Assembly (NCBI RefSeq): GCF_003966265.1
Contig: NZ_RXNV01000015.1
Location: forward strand, 30,291-94,290
From: Shewanella atlantica
GTDB taxonomy: Bacteria; Pseudomonadota; Gammaproteobacteria; Enterobacterales; Shewanellaceae
Direction of reading: 5' to 3'
Length of the DNA: 64,000 nucleotides
In this document: in pieces, positions 34,223 through 42,941 of the stretch
Position numbering within the stretch: the first letter of the stretch is position 1
Layout of the letters: every line of letters starts with the position of its first letter
Made by a program: the position numbers and the translations under genes
Notes under the pieces: model-generated
Seen by the model: the letters and a program-made list of their open reading frames with translations, nothing else
Databases searched by the model: none
What the model was told of the DNA's origin: nothing

Positions 34223-34918
34223 TTAAGAAGCCAGCTCACTGGTAGTAGGTTCAATTTTTTCTGCTTCAACTTTCTCAGCTTCGGCTTTTTCAGCTTCAGA
34301 GCCAGGACAGTTCACAGGAATATCCAATTGAAGTTGTTCAAATTCGTTTGCCTCAACTTCGAAGAAAGACTTAGCCAGCTGAGCCACTGTCGCATAGAAT
34401 GCGGCGCTCGGTGTTTTGGCTAAGTTAGTGCAGAAGCGCTCAATCCAGCTACCGATATGGCGCTGATAGAATGCCAGCTGACGATAGCCCGGCGCTTCCA
34501 AAATCAAGGTGCCCATCACTTCACATAGTGCAGCAACGTGATCTTCAGGCTCTTTGACATCCTCTTCACGCTCGAAACCTAACTGTTGAAGGTCTTGACG
34601 TAACAGGGCCAATGGCTTGTCCATCAAAGACCCCGTCATAAACCAGCTGCCATAAGGCATGATTTCACCGCTGCCTACGCCATAGAAGATGTTGAAATAT
34701 TCATCTTCAAGCTGCTCACTGGTAAATTGATTCGCCGCTAACTTCAGCGATAACCAGGCTTTAGTCATCTCGCTATCGTCGTTTGCATCGACTTCAAGAT
34801 TGGCTAAAAATTGCAATAGCTCAGCGCTTGGCTGACTGCGCAGTAGTGCTGCCAAAAGCTGATAGATGTCGGCTCTTAACTGATCGTTTTCTGATACTTC
34901 TCTTACTAATTCGGTCAT
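34223..34918 (-). CDS. TorD-like formate dehydrogenase chaperone
   Basis: The 231-residue all-helical protein of the TorD/DmsD family has the signature EDEYFNIFYGVGSGEIMPYGSWFMTG-like stretch (YGVGSGEIMPYGS) and EPEDHVAALCEVMGTL (residues 133-148). Such chaperones hold apo-FdhA until cofactor is inserted and then release it to Tat. The ATG at 34918 is ten bases after the polyferredoxin stop. A longer in-frame start would overlap that gene. The charged Glu/Lys-rich tail is unusual for the family. Confidence 0.88.
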   Translation of the reverse strand: MTELVREVSENDQLRADIYQLLAALLRSQPSAELLQFLANLEVDANDDSEMTKAWLSLKLAANQFTSEQLEDEYFNIFYGVGSGEIMPYGSWFMTGSLMDKPLALLRQDLQQLGFEREEDVKEPEDHVAALCEVMGTLILEAPGYRQLAFYQRHIGSWIERFCTNLAKTPSAAFYATVAQLAKSFFEVEANEFEQLQLDIPVNCPGSEAEKAEAEKVEAEKIEPTTSELAS

Positions 34919-34928
34919 AGCTAAACTC

Positions 34929-36620
34929 TTATCGCAGTTGCTTTTCAGGATCTTGAAGGATGTCTTCAAACATATCTTTTACCCGGCAGTCGCTACACAT
35001 CTTTAATCGATCGATGTTAGCGCTAAAGGCACTGTGACCTCCGACTGCTTCCAGCATCCGTTGCACCATGGACTGGGTGGCGAAAGGGGTGCCGCAACGA
35101 ATACAATCGAATGGGGCTTCCTCTTTCAAGGTTTGACGCTGCTGACGCTGCGCTTTATCAAAATTCATTTGCGGTGTCAGGCTGATCACCTTCTCGGGAC
35201 AGGCCGACTCACACAGACCACATTGCACACAGTCTTGCTCGACGAAATGTAGTGCAGGCTTATCACCACCATCGGTTAATGCCTGAGTCGGACAGGTCGA
35301 AACACAAGAGAGACATAAGGTACATTTGTCGCTGTTGATGCTGACTTTACCGTAAGGAATATTGCTTTGGCTCAAGCAGGTATCCACCGACGCGGCCTGC
35401 TCATTGAGGTGGTCAATCGCCGCATACAAGGTATTACGCTTTGTCGTGGCAGCAAACTCACCGGGAACAATCATTGGCCAGTTCGAACTGGTTTCCAACA
35501 ATGCGGTAAGATCACCTATGCTCGACTCATCGATAACTGAGATACGACCTGGTTGACCCATCTCGTCTAAGATATCGTTGGCTAACTTATGTTCGCCTTG
35601 CAGCATCTGAGTCAAGGTCGGCGCCGTCGCTTCGGTGTTTAACACCAAAATTTGACGTGCTCCCCAGGCAAGAGATGACATCCAATGATCCATGCTTGCA
35701 ACCGTTATCTCTTCCAGAGCAACGGGAATGACGGCTCCCGGTAGATCAACGCCGACAAGTTCAGCACCATTGGCCTCATCATGGAAAAGGATAACCGGCG
35801 CCGTTTGCGCCTGCTCACGAAAACGGGTCACTAGCTTATGCAGATAAGAGTGCAGGGCTTGCGGGGTGGGCAGATCATAACTGATGGCGCCCGTCGGACA
35901 TGCATTGGTACAACTACCGGCACCGTGACAAAGATAAGGATCTATTTCGATCATCTTGTCGATACTTTGAATCGCATCGGCAGGACAGAAGTTGAGGCAG
36001 CGGTTGCAACCATCGATACCATTACGGTTGTGAGCACAGATCTCACTGTTGACCTTAACGTAGCGTGGTTTATCAAACTCACCTATCAGTTCCGGAAGTT
36101 GGACGATGGCATCATCAAGTTTAGCTTCATCCTGCCCGACGTAGAAGTAGCCCGCTGGAAGCATCTCAAGATTGATGCAAGGTGATTGACTCAGATCCAG
36201 AATAAGATCGAAATGGGCTTTACGTATCGCCACCATGCTAAGTTCAACGGCATTGGTATCAGAGGCGTTGTCTGAACCAGAGTCTACCTTAACCTGAAAC
36301 TGGCCTAGGAAGCCTTTAATCTCAATGAGTTTATTGTAAAAGCTCTCAACATTCTCTGCCGAGCTCATTACCTTTTCCAGGTGCGCTTCATCTTGGCTGG
36401 TAATCGACTCATTGGCCAAGATGGCAAGCTTGCCCATATTGGACAACTTGTCCGCCGCTAAACGAGCCAGATCTTCCGGCCCTATGATTAGCACGTTCCC
36501 TTCAGTGGTATAACTTACGGTCGGCGGGATCAGATTCTGAAGGATCTGAGTATTTGCCAACACCTGCTGTCGAACTGCTTTGAGTTCAACCTGGGTATCA
36601 TTATTCAAATTTTTGCTCAC
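34929..36620 (-). CDS. Multi-cluster 4Fe-4S polyferredoxin of the fdh cluster
   Basis: The 563-residue cytoplasmic protein has at least four ferredoxin motifs: CAHNRNGIDGCNRCLNFC, CHGAGSCTNAC, CTLCLSCVSTC and CVQCGLCESAC. A C-terminal CIRCGTPF / MCSDCRV pair may hold a further metal. The N-terminal 170 residues have no clear motif. It probably supplies electrons or reductant during maturation or connects formate oxidation to the cytoplasm (inference). It is conserved with this operon in Shewanella. Confidence 0.85.
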   Translation of the reverse strand: MSKNLNNDTQVELKAVRQQVLANTQILQNLIPPTVSYTTEGNVLIIGPEDLARLAADKLSNMGKLAILANESITSQDEAHLEKVMSSAENVESFYNKLIEIKGFLGQFQVKVDSGSDNASDTNAVELSMVAIRKAHFDLILDLSQSPCINLEMLPAGYFYVGQDEAKLDDAIVQLPELIGEFDKPRYVKVNSEICAHNRNGIDGCNRCLNFCPADAIQSIDKMIEIDPYLCHGAGSCTNACPTGAISYDLPTPQALHSYLHKLVTRFREQAQTAPVILFHDEANGAELVGVDLPGAVIPVALEEITVASMDHWMSSLAWGARQILVLNTEATAPTLTQMLQGEHKLANDILDEMGQPGRISVIDESSIGDLTALLETSSNWPMIVPGEFAATTKRNTLYAAIDHLNEQAASVDTCLSQSNIPYGKVSINSDKCTLCLSCVSTCPTQALTDGGDKPALHFVEQDCVQCGLCESACPEKVISLTPQMNFDKAQRQQRQTLKEEAPFDCIRCGTPFATQSMVQRMLEAVGGHSAFSANIDRLKMCSDCRVKDMFEDILQDPEKQLR

Positions 36621-36846
36621 GTTGCGTTCCTGAACAGTATTTGGTTGTTGCTGTCAGCTAGGTCGCTATCCGTTTCTCCCAATCCTTCAGGGAAACTATT
36701 TATGTGCGCTATGTCGAATCTGCGCTAGCTTTACCTATTTCATCTGCTGGCTTTCTATGTCTGCTTTTATCTGCAAACTTTATATGGCCATATCTACAGC
36801 AATTCACATACCAAATTTATGGTTATTAAACTTCTCTAAAATTACT

Positions 36847-37464
36847 TTAAGAAACCGTCACCTTGGATTCATCTTGCTTTTGTGGTTCATTTTGGGCCAA
36901 GTCATCACACTCGACGTCCAAAATGTCCCCGCTTATTTCTTCACCACAATGAGTCGCAATTTCCTCCGCTTCGGTATCAAGTTCAGCCGTTAATGTCTCT
37001 TCGCCCTCTTGCTCCTCTTCCTTGTCCTTAGTGACATGACGGAAAATTTTCTTGGCGATTTCGGCAGAGTGCTCTGGCGTCAACTTAGGCTGGTTACTGT
37101 AGTCGAGGGCGTATTCGAGCAAGCCATCGATCTCATTGTATTGAGGTTGTTTCCAGAGTGCTTTCAGCGCTGCAGCCTTGGCGGTAGGGTCGACGTTGTC
37201 GGCCATGAAGCTGGCGAAGCTGCCACCCACTTCAATCTTGTCAGGATCCGGTAACTCCTCGGCAGAAAGAATTTTATCTTCCGCTGCGGACTCAGGTGAT
37301 GCCTCTGTCGACTCATCTTGTAACGAAGAGTCTTGAAGCGAAGGATCCTGGATTGGCGCTTCGGCCTGTTCCTGTGCGGCCAGCTCTGCAGCCTCTTTCT
37401 CATCGGCCACCTGTTGGCGGCGAAGATTCCAACGCGAAAGTAATCCGGTAGGTTTATCGCTCAT
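36847..37464 (-). CDS. DUF3306 protein of the fdh cluster
   Basis: The 205-residue protein starts LLSRWNLRRQQVA and has a conserved core: FASFMADNVDPTAKAAALK, then LWKQPQYNEIDGLLEYALDY. The ends are acidic and low complexity. The role is unknown, but the family is found almost only beside formate dehydrogenase genes. Its start overlaps the stop of the DUF3305 gene. Confidence 0.88.
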   Translation of the reverse strand: MSDKPTGLLSRWNLRRQQVADEKEAAELAAQEQAEAPIQDPSLQDSSLQDESTEASPESAAEDKILSAEELPDPDKIEVGGSFASFMADNVDPTAKAAALKALWKQPQYNEIDGLLEYALDYSNQPKLTPEHSAEIAKKIFRHVTKDKEEEQEGEETLTAELDTEAEEIATHCGEEISGDILDVECDDLAQNEPQKQDESKVTVS

Positions 37465-37934
37465 TAGTTTCTCTGCCCGAAGTTGTTATTGCTACTCGGG
37501 CCTTCATTCTTACGGCGATTTACATGTTTACGACGATGGGCGCAGATCTCAACCTCACCGTGGCGGGTAATATAGGCTTCGATCCAACATGCGATAGCTT
37601 CAGGCATTAGCAGATTGAGTACTGGGGTATCACCTTCGAGGCAACCTGCGGCAACGTTCTGATCGGCAGAGATAGAGGCCGGAACCCAGGTTCCATCTTC
37701 CAGCTCATCACAGACGATGTACAACATGGCGTTGTCCATATCCAGGTTTATACGATAACTGCCACGCTCATCTTTATGTAGCTCAAGCATAACGAGGGTG
37801 GATCCTTCGGGGGCCTGGTGAGTCGCCGGTAATATCTGATCCAGCTCCCAGGTCACTGAGGTCCAGCGTCCGACTTGTTTCTCTACTCTCTTGAGAGAAA
37901 CGTGCATAGGCCATTGGCTTTCGGTATGTCGCAT
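37464..37934 (-). CDS. DUF3305 protein of the fdh cluster
   Basis: The 156-residue protein has the family start WPMHVSLKRVEKQVGRWTSV and the core LELHKDERGSYRINLD and EGDTPVLNLLMPEAIACWI, ending in a basic tail (AHRRKHVNRRKNEG). Its function is unknown. It heads the minus-strand maturation genes, divergent from fdhD, with the TAGGACA palindromes between them. Confidence 0.88.
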   Translation of the reverse strand: MRHTESQWPMHVSLKRVEKQVGRWTSVTWELDQILPATHQAPEGSTLVMLELHKDERGSYRINLDMDNAMLYIVCDELEDGTWVPASISADQNVAAGCLEGDTPVLNLLMPEAIACWIEAYITRHGEVEICAHRRKHVNRRKNEGPSSNNNFGQRN

Positions 37935-38070
37935 TTAGTCTCCGTCTTGCCTGTAGAGGCATGTCGAGATGACAGGCCTGCTAAATAACTTCTATCCCTA
38001 GTAAAGCAATATGCATGCCAGCCTAAAGGTTAAGATAACTTGAGCTGGATCATCAATTCCAGCCTAAGAT

Positions 38071-38108
38071 TAGGACAATTTGTCCTATATGCAATTCAGG
38101 CTAGGACA
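38071..38108. promoter_or_regulatory. Candidate operator with three TAGGACA half-sites
   Basis: TAGGACAA-T-TTGTCCTA (38071-38087) is a perfect inverted repeat. A third half-site, TAGGACA, lies at 38102-38108, two helical turns from the right arm. The site sits in the 254-base gap between divergent fdhD and the DUF3305 gene. The likely reader is the adjacent HTH/PBP regulator (39160), but this is inference. Confidence 0.65.
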
Positions 38109-38188
38109 TAAAAGGACGCTTTTGAGGCGTAAACAGAGAGAGATCACGCATTGGGGCGAGGAATCCAAACCTAGGTACAATTATTGCT

Positions 38189-39076
38189 ATGATCTCTGCA
38201 TCGAATGTTCAAAATGAGTTTCCAGCCTTGAGCCAGCACAAACCCAGCTTAATCAAAACCGATACCGATGTGCCGCTAACCATTGCCGTTAACGCCATAG
38301 ATGAGAACGGTGAGCGAGTCGAGAAGCATATCGCCTGCGAACGCCCGCTCACTGTCTACCTGAACTGGCGCCCTATCGTGACCTTGATGACCTTAGGTGC
38401 CCGCGCCGAATCTCTCGCGCTGGGATACCTGAAAAACCAGGGCTTCATCTCCGACCTTAAGCAGTTAGAATCTGTGATTGTCGACTGGGATGTGAACTCC
38501 GCCGCCATCATTACATCGGAAAGCACGGCTGACTTAGAGGAGAAACTCTCTGAGAAGACAGTCACAACCGGGTGTGGTCAGGGCACGGTTTACGGCGGTT
38601 TCATGGACGGACTCGATGATATTGTTCTGCCTCAACCACAACTTAAACAGAGCATGATCTATAGCCTGCTTAAAAATATCAGCGCTTATAATGAAACCTA
38701 CAAGAATGCCGGCGCAGTGCATGGTTGTGGACTGTGTCAGGATGATAAGATCGTCGACTTTGTCGAAGATGTGGGCCGCCATAACGCGGTAGACACACTT
38801 GCCGGTGAGATGTGGTTGAAGCAAGACACTGGCAACAACAAACTCTTTTACACCACGGGTCGCCTGACCTCTGAGATGGTGATAAAAGTAGCCAAGATGG
38901 GCATCCCCGTCGTCCTGTCACGCAGCGGCGCCACTCAGATGGGACTGGAACTGGCACAGAAGCTCGGAATCACCATGATCGCCCGAGCCAAGGGCAGGCA
39001 TTTCCTTATCTACCATGGTGCCGAAAATGTCGAGCTCGATGCGATTCCACCTAAACGCCCGGCTAAAACCAGCTAA
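38189..39076 (+). CDS. fdhD: Formate dehydrogenase accessory sulfurtransferase FdhD, variant
   Basis: The 295-residue protein has the FdhD core VEDVGRHNAVDTLAGEM and the C-terminal SRSGATQMGLELAQKLGI segment. It transfers sulfur from IscS to the molybdenum cofactor of formate dehydrogenase. The usual CGxC loop is absent: at that position there is TTGCGQG with one Cys (129). A CGLC pair (Cys 180, 183) is found instead just before the DVGRHNA motif. This appears to be a lineage variant rather than a defect, since the rest is intact. Confidence 0.9.
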   Translation: MISASNVQNEFPALSQHKPSLIKTDTDVPLTIAVNAIDENGERVEKHIACERPLTVYLNWRPIVTLMTLGARAESLALGYLKNQGFISDLKQLESVIVDWDVNSAAIITSESTADLEEKLSEKTVTTGCGQGTVYGGFMDGLDDIVLPQPQLKQSMIYSLLKNISAYNETYKNAGAVHGCGLCQDDKIVDFVEDVGRHNAVDTLAGEMWLKQDTGNNKLFYTTGRLTSEMVIKVAKMGIPVVLSRSGATQMGLELAQKLGITMIARAKGRHFLIYHGAENVELDAIPPKRPAKTS

Positions 39077-39159
39077 CTGCAACGAGTTCGAACACGATAA
39101 ACCCAGGATAAAATATTTTATAGGAACTCGCCCGCAGAGTTCTTCCGTAAGGAACAGCA

Positions 39160-40065
39160 ATGACAGAACCAAGTGAACTCGTCTACATGAGCGCCAAACA
39201 GGTCGCTGAGTATTTAGACCTTAACGAAAAGAAGGTCTATGCGATGGCGAATGACAGAGTCTTACCCGCGACCAAGATCACGGGTAAATGGCTGTTCCCT
39301 AAGATCCTTATCGACCGCTGGGTCATGGACTCATGTCACAGCGGCATGCTGTCTGACCGTATGCATATCACAGGCAGCGATGACCCTCTGCTCTCTATGC
39401 TGGTCTCCAGGTTGATGACCCAGATTGGTAAGAGCGACTTGATCAGTTACAGCTCGACCGGTTCACGCATGGGGCTGGATCTCTTGTCCCGTGGCTACGC
39501 CGATGTCTGTACGCTTCACTGGGGCAGCGTCGATGAGCGTAACATTCGCCATCCGGCACTGCTTAAGGGTTACGCCAACCACCAGCAATGGGTCATGGTT
39601 CACGGCTATACCCGTAAGCAGGGGTTGATGGTGCGTAGCGATATGCTGCAACAGTGTCAGGAGGAGGAGAAGATTGTCTCGCTACCCTGGCGCTGGGTCG
39701 ACAGACAAGCGGGGGCAGGCAGCCAGCAACACCTTGAACACTGGCTATTGAAACAGGGTGCTGCCCTGACACACCTTAACGCTAACGTCACCGCCTATAG
39801 CGAGCGTGAACTCGCCGCCTATATCGCCCGTGGCGATGCCGATATCGGTTTCGGCTGCCAATCGGTTGCTATGGAGAGCGGCCTCAGCTTTATCCCACTG
39901 ATCACCGAATCCTTCGACTTCGTCATGCCACAGGGGATCTACTTCCGCCGCCAGCTGCAGCACCTGTTCGATATGCTTGCCAGCACCCAGACACGGCAAC
40001 TGGCCGCCACACTTGGCGGATATGATCTGACTGACTGTGGACAGTTGTTGTGGAACCCTTCGTAA
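39160..40065 (+). CDS. HTH regulator with periplasmic-binding-like (molybdate-type) domain
   Basis: The 301-residue protein has an excisionase/MerR-like helix-turn-helix at the start (MSAKQVAEYLDLNEKKVYAM) and a C-terminal type II binding fold of the PBP-like family (LISYSSTGSRMGLDLL, DVCTLHWGSVDER, DADIGFGCQSVA). Proteins of this build regulate molybdate or tungstate genes. Its position right after fdhD makes it a likely regulator of the formate dehydrogenase cluster. The ligand is unknown. Confidence 0.8.
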   Translation: MTEPSELVYMSAKQVAEYLDLNEKKVYAMANDRVLPATKITGKWLFPKILIDRWVMDSCHSGMLSDRMHITGSDDPLLSMLVSRLMTQIGKSDLISYSSTGSRMGLDLLSRGYADVCTLHWGSVDERNIRHPALLKGYANHQQWVMVHGYTRKQGLMVRSDMLQQCQEEEKIVSLPWRWVDRQAGAGSQQHLEHWLLKQGAALTHLNANVTAYSERELAAYIARGDADIGFGCQSVAMESGLSFIPLITESFDFVMPQGIYFRRQLQHLFDMLASTQTRQLAATLGGYDLTDCGQLLWNPS

Positions 40066-40367
40066 GCGAAGGTTCGGGGTTTTAGGGGCGAGGCTATCAG
40101 GAATTGTCGGTTAACAATTCTCTAAGTAACTTTTTGATTTGGCCTGATTAGGTATCTAATCGGGTCAATTTGAACATTGACCCACGATGTTATCTATCAC
40201 CTGCCGTGGGCTTAAGTGCAGATACTTCTGTGACACGGCACAAGTATATCCCTATAGCCTCGACGGCGGCATCCATGCCGCCAACGGTCACAGCCGCATC
40301 TACACCGGGTTATCAATCTCTTCGATTTGCCGTTAAAATTTAAAGGGCTACGACCCCTTTATTCCAT
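40066..40367. other. Intergenic stretch with one GC hairpin
   Basis: No supported gene was seen. A perfect hairpin, GGCGGC-ATCCAT-GCCGCC, lies at 40265-40282. The rest shows no obvious promoter or RNA. Confidence 0.6.
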
Positions 40368-40628
40368 TTAGTGTTTCATAAAAATATTCCAAACCCACCC
40401 TAATAGATTAGGAATTACTTTAGGAAATAAGAATGCTAACAATGAAAACATTGACACCAAAATCAAAAAGCCTTTTCCACCAACGGTAAAGTCGAGCTGC
40501 AAAGCTAACAGGTTTTGACTCATTTTAAGACTCAGAAATAAACTGGTAGGTACAGAAAAGAAAAGAGAAGAAAAAACACTTATTAATCTATCGGAAAGGG
40601 TAACCAGACCTTGTTTGGATCGCCTCAT
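40368..40628 (-). CDS. Small membrane protein, unknown
   Basis: The 86-residue protein has a basic N-terminus and two hydrophobic helices (about 17-42 and 52-75: GFLILVSMFSLLAFLFPKVI). AGAGG lies about nine bases before the ATG. No family was recognised. It could be orphan or strain-specific. Confidence is limited. Confidence 0.5.
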   Translation of the reverse strand: MRRSKQGLVTLSDRLISVFSSLFFSVPTSLFLSLKMSQNLLALQLDFTVGGKGFLILVSMFSLLAFLFPKVIPNLLGWVWNIFMKH

Positions 40629-40946
40629 CCTTGAATACCTCTAACAGCTGCACAGTGTGTATATCCACTGTATCTACATGAACTTAAGGTAGTTAGCGTT
40701 TTTTTACAAGGCTTAGACTTCCCTAACAGATATCAAAAAACACCGAATACCCAGCCCTCCTCCAGATACGATGGTTCCCCGTTGGAAGTTGCCGGAGGGT
40801 GTCGCAGAAAATAGCGTTAGTCCCACACGGATGTAGGGCTAGTTTTCGGGGGGGATGGATGCCCCATCGGAAACGTTAGCTATTTTCAAGAAAGACCGAA
40901 GGCCCGTACTTAATGCATGTAACTTCGCCGGGGCGTCATGGTGGTC

Positions 40947-41132
40947 CCAAGGAGGATGAGGACGAGCAGTCCTCCTTGGTCGGGTGTGGGTTGAAAACCC
41001 ACGACGTTTCTCGGCTGACAAGCCGAAGAGTGATGCAATCACTCATCTCAAGTTGTTAGACGCAGTCTAACGATAAGGGTCAGGCGAAGCCTGAATAAAT
41101 AAACCGTTCAAAGGCTAAGAGCGACTCTTAGC
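40947..41132. repeat. Array of seven consecutive perfect hairpins
   Basis: In 186 bases there are seven non-overlapping perfect stems: 40947-40979 (10 bp, loop 13), 40986-41002 (7 bp, loop GAA), 41011-41026 (6 bp, loop GACA), 41028-41044 (7 bp, loop GCA), 41055-41071 (7 bp, loop GCA), 41080-41094 (6 bp, loop GAA) and 41114-41132 (8 bp, loop CGA). Stem sequences all differ while loops are mostly three bases. The last overlaps the rlmF stop. No protein gene is supported here. Confidence 0.9.
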
Positions 41133-42360
41133 TACGGTATTTAGCCCAAAGATCCCTTTGTGATGAAGTCAAAAAACTCCAGGCCAAAACTCTTGTAAGC
41201 TTATTGCCCTGCGCCATATCTATGGTCTTTACTGTTACCGCCCCCGCCTTCTCCAATGCGACGTAGCAAGGCTGCAGATTTTCCTTCTTCGATACCAGGC
41301 TGGTGAACCACAAACACTGGGTGGCGAAGTCTTTGCTCTCACTGATCATGTTAGCGAGGAACTGTTTCTCGCCGCCCTCACACCAGAGCTCGGCCTTCTG
41401 GCCACCGAAGTTTAGCTCATTGGCATCCGACTTTTCCTGACTGCCAACAGACTCAGGCTTATGGCCCTTAGCCGCGCGGTTAGCGGCCAGGTTCTTCACC
41501 TTGCGAAGACTACCTTCGCTCGCCTCACTCAGTGACCCGTGAAATGGCGGGTTACAGAGCGTGATATCGAACCTGTCGTCCGGGCCGATAATGCCGTGAA
41601 ACACTTTTTGATGATCGGTTTGCAAACGTGTCTTTAACTTACCTTGCAAGGCCTTGTTTCGCTCTACAATCCGATTAACGTTCTCTATCGACATCGGATC
41701 CACATCGCTGGCGACAAATCGCCAGCCGTAGGCTTGAATGCCGAGTATCGGGTAGATGCCATTAGCGCCGGTACCTATATCCAGGACATTAATTTTCATC
41801 TTTTTCTGAGGCTTAGACTTATGCTTTTGTTTAGCCGCTGAAGCGTGAGAATCTGGCTCTGAAGCATATGGGACATTTTGTCCCGCCCCTCTCTCCTCAA
41901 CCTGCTCCTCTGCTTTATCCCCTAGCGTGTTCGAATCAACTCCCGCCAACAGGTCGGCGATATAGTGAAGATAGTCGACCCGGCCGGGAATAGGAGGACA
42001 GAGAAATCCTGTTGGAATATCCCAATACTCGATCCCATAGTGAAGTTGCAGCAGGGCCAGGTTCAGCGCCTTAACGGCTAGAGCGTCGGCGAAGTCTATC
42101 GAAAGGTTGCCATAAGGATTCGGCCTGACATAGGGCTTTAACGTCGGTGACGCCTCAATTAACTTATCAAAGTCATAACCGCTGCGATGCAGATTTCGCT
42201 GATGGAGACCTTTCTTTTCGACCGTCGCTCTTGTATCAAGCTTTGCTTCAGGCTGAGCTTGTCGCTTGCCTGCAGGCTTTTTTCGTCGGGCCTGCTTCTG
42301 AGTGGTTGGTTTCCGGCTGTTCTGTTTTTGAGTAAGCTTTTTTTGAGTAAGATTGGTCAT
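41128..42360 (-). CDS. rlmF: 23S rRNA (adenine-1618-N6)-methyltransferase RlmF
   Basis: The 410-residue enzyme has the family N-terminal part (GLHQRNLHRSGYDFDKLIE, VRPNPYGNLSIDFADALAVKAL), an AdoMet-binding motif (VLDIGTGANGIYPILG) and the catalytic NPPFHGS near residue 270. It methylates A1618 of 23S rRNA. A basic, Gln/Lys-rich N-terminal extension and inserted low-complexity linkers make it longer than the roughly 308-residue E. coli protein. Confidence 0.93.
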   Translation of the reverse strand: MTNLTQKKLTQKQNSRKPTTQKQARRKKPAGKRQAQPEAKLDTRATVEKKGLHQRNLHRSGYDFDKLIEASPTLKPYVRPNPYGNLSIDFADALAVKALNLALLQLHYGIEYWDIPTGFLCPPIPGRVDYLHYIADLLAGVDSNTLGDKAEEQVEERGAGQNVPYASEPDSHASAAKQKHKSKPQKKMKINVLDIGTGANGIYPILGIQAYGWRFVASDVDPMSIENVNRIVERNKALQGKLKTRLQTDHQKVFHGIIGPDDRFDITLCNPPFHGSLSEASEGSLRKVKNLAANRAAKGHKPESVGSQEKSDANELNFGGQKAELWCEGGEKQFLANMISESKDFATQCLWFTSLVSKKENLQPCYVALEKAGAVTVKTIDMAQGNKLTRVLAWSFLTSSQRDLWAKYRS

Positions 42361-42419
42361 ATGAGATCTTATGCCGTCAGCCGAGACACTAACGGCAGCA
42401 GTAGAGAAAGGTAAAAATA

Positions 42420-42833
42420 CTAGTCGTACAGGTACTTAGTGAAGAGCAGATTAACGATAATGGCTTTACCGGTTTCCTGCTCGATAAGGCGATTGACTGT
42501 GTCATAACATTCACGTCTTATCTCTTCTCGTCCGGTCAGTGACTTAACCTTATCGGCGGTCTGGCTCCCCATGATCTCCAGGATAGCGGCACGCAACAGA
42601 GGATCATGATGCTCGAGGTCGACCAAGTCTTCTGGATCTTTCACCATCAGCTCGATACCGATACGTACAAATCCCAACTTCTTACCGGTGGAGATATAGT
42701 TAGTGATGAGATCGGGTTCGAAGCCATAATAGGCATAGTTATCTACAATATCTCCATCTTCGGCATAAGCACCAAAGCTGAAAATTGTCGCGACTAAAAT
42801 AAGCAGTAGCGATGCTAATTTTTGAATTTTCAA
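42420..42833 (-). CDS. FliL-like secreted protein
   Basis: The 137-residue protein has a signal peptide (residues 1-24, ending AYA) and a FliL-like domain: ITNYISTGKKLGFVRIGIELMV, HHDPLLRAAILEIMGSQTADKV, then REEIRRECYDTVNRLIEQETG and VNLLFTKYLYD. FliL associates with the flagellar stator. This copy stands alone, away from flagellar genes, and appears secreted rather than membrane-anchored. Confidence 0.8.
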   Translation of the reverse strand: MKIQKLASLLLILVATIFSFGAYAEDGDIVDNYAYYGFEPDLITNYISTGKKLGFVRIGIELMVKDPEDLVDLEHHDPLLRAAILEIMGSQTADKVKSLTGREEIRRECYDTVNRLIEQETGKAIIVNLLFTKYLYD

Positions 42834-42941
42834 GAATGACTCCTACTCTTGTGTAACAAATGCCTGCTGATCTTTCTGGCTATCATTTTCCAGCGTGCTA
42901 GACTGCACCAGTTTGCCAGCCAGTATTGTACCGAGAATTAA

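Noticed and set aside
40839..41042. 67-codon reading frame, minus strand, across the hairpin array
   Set aside because: Codons follow the hairpin palindromes, it lacks a credible ribosome-binding site, and the sequence looks like translated repeat DNA.
40947..41132. CRISPR array
   Set aside because: The stems differ from one another. There is no constant repeat, no spacer of regular length and no cas gene.
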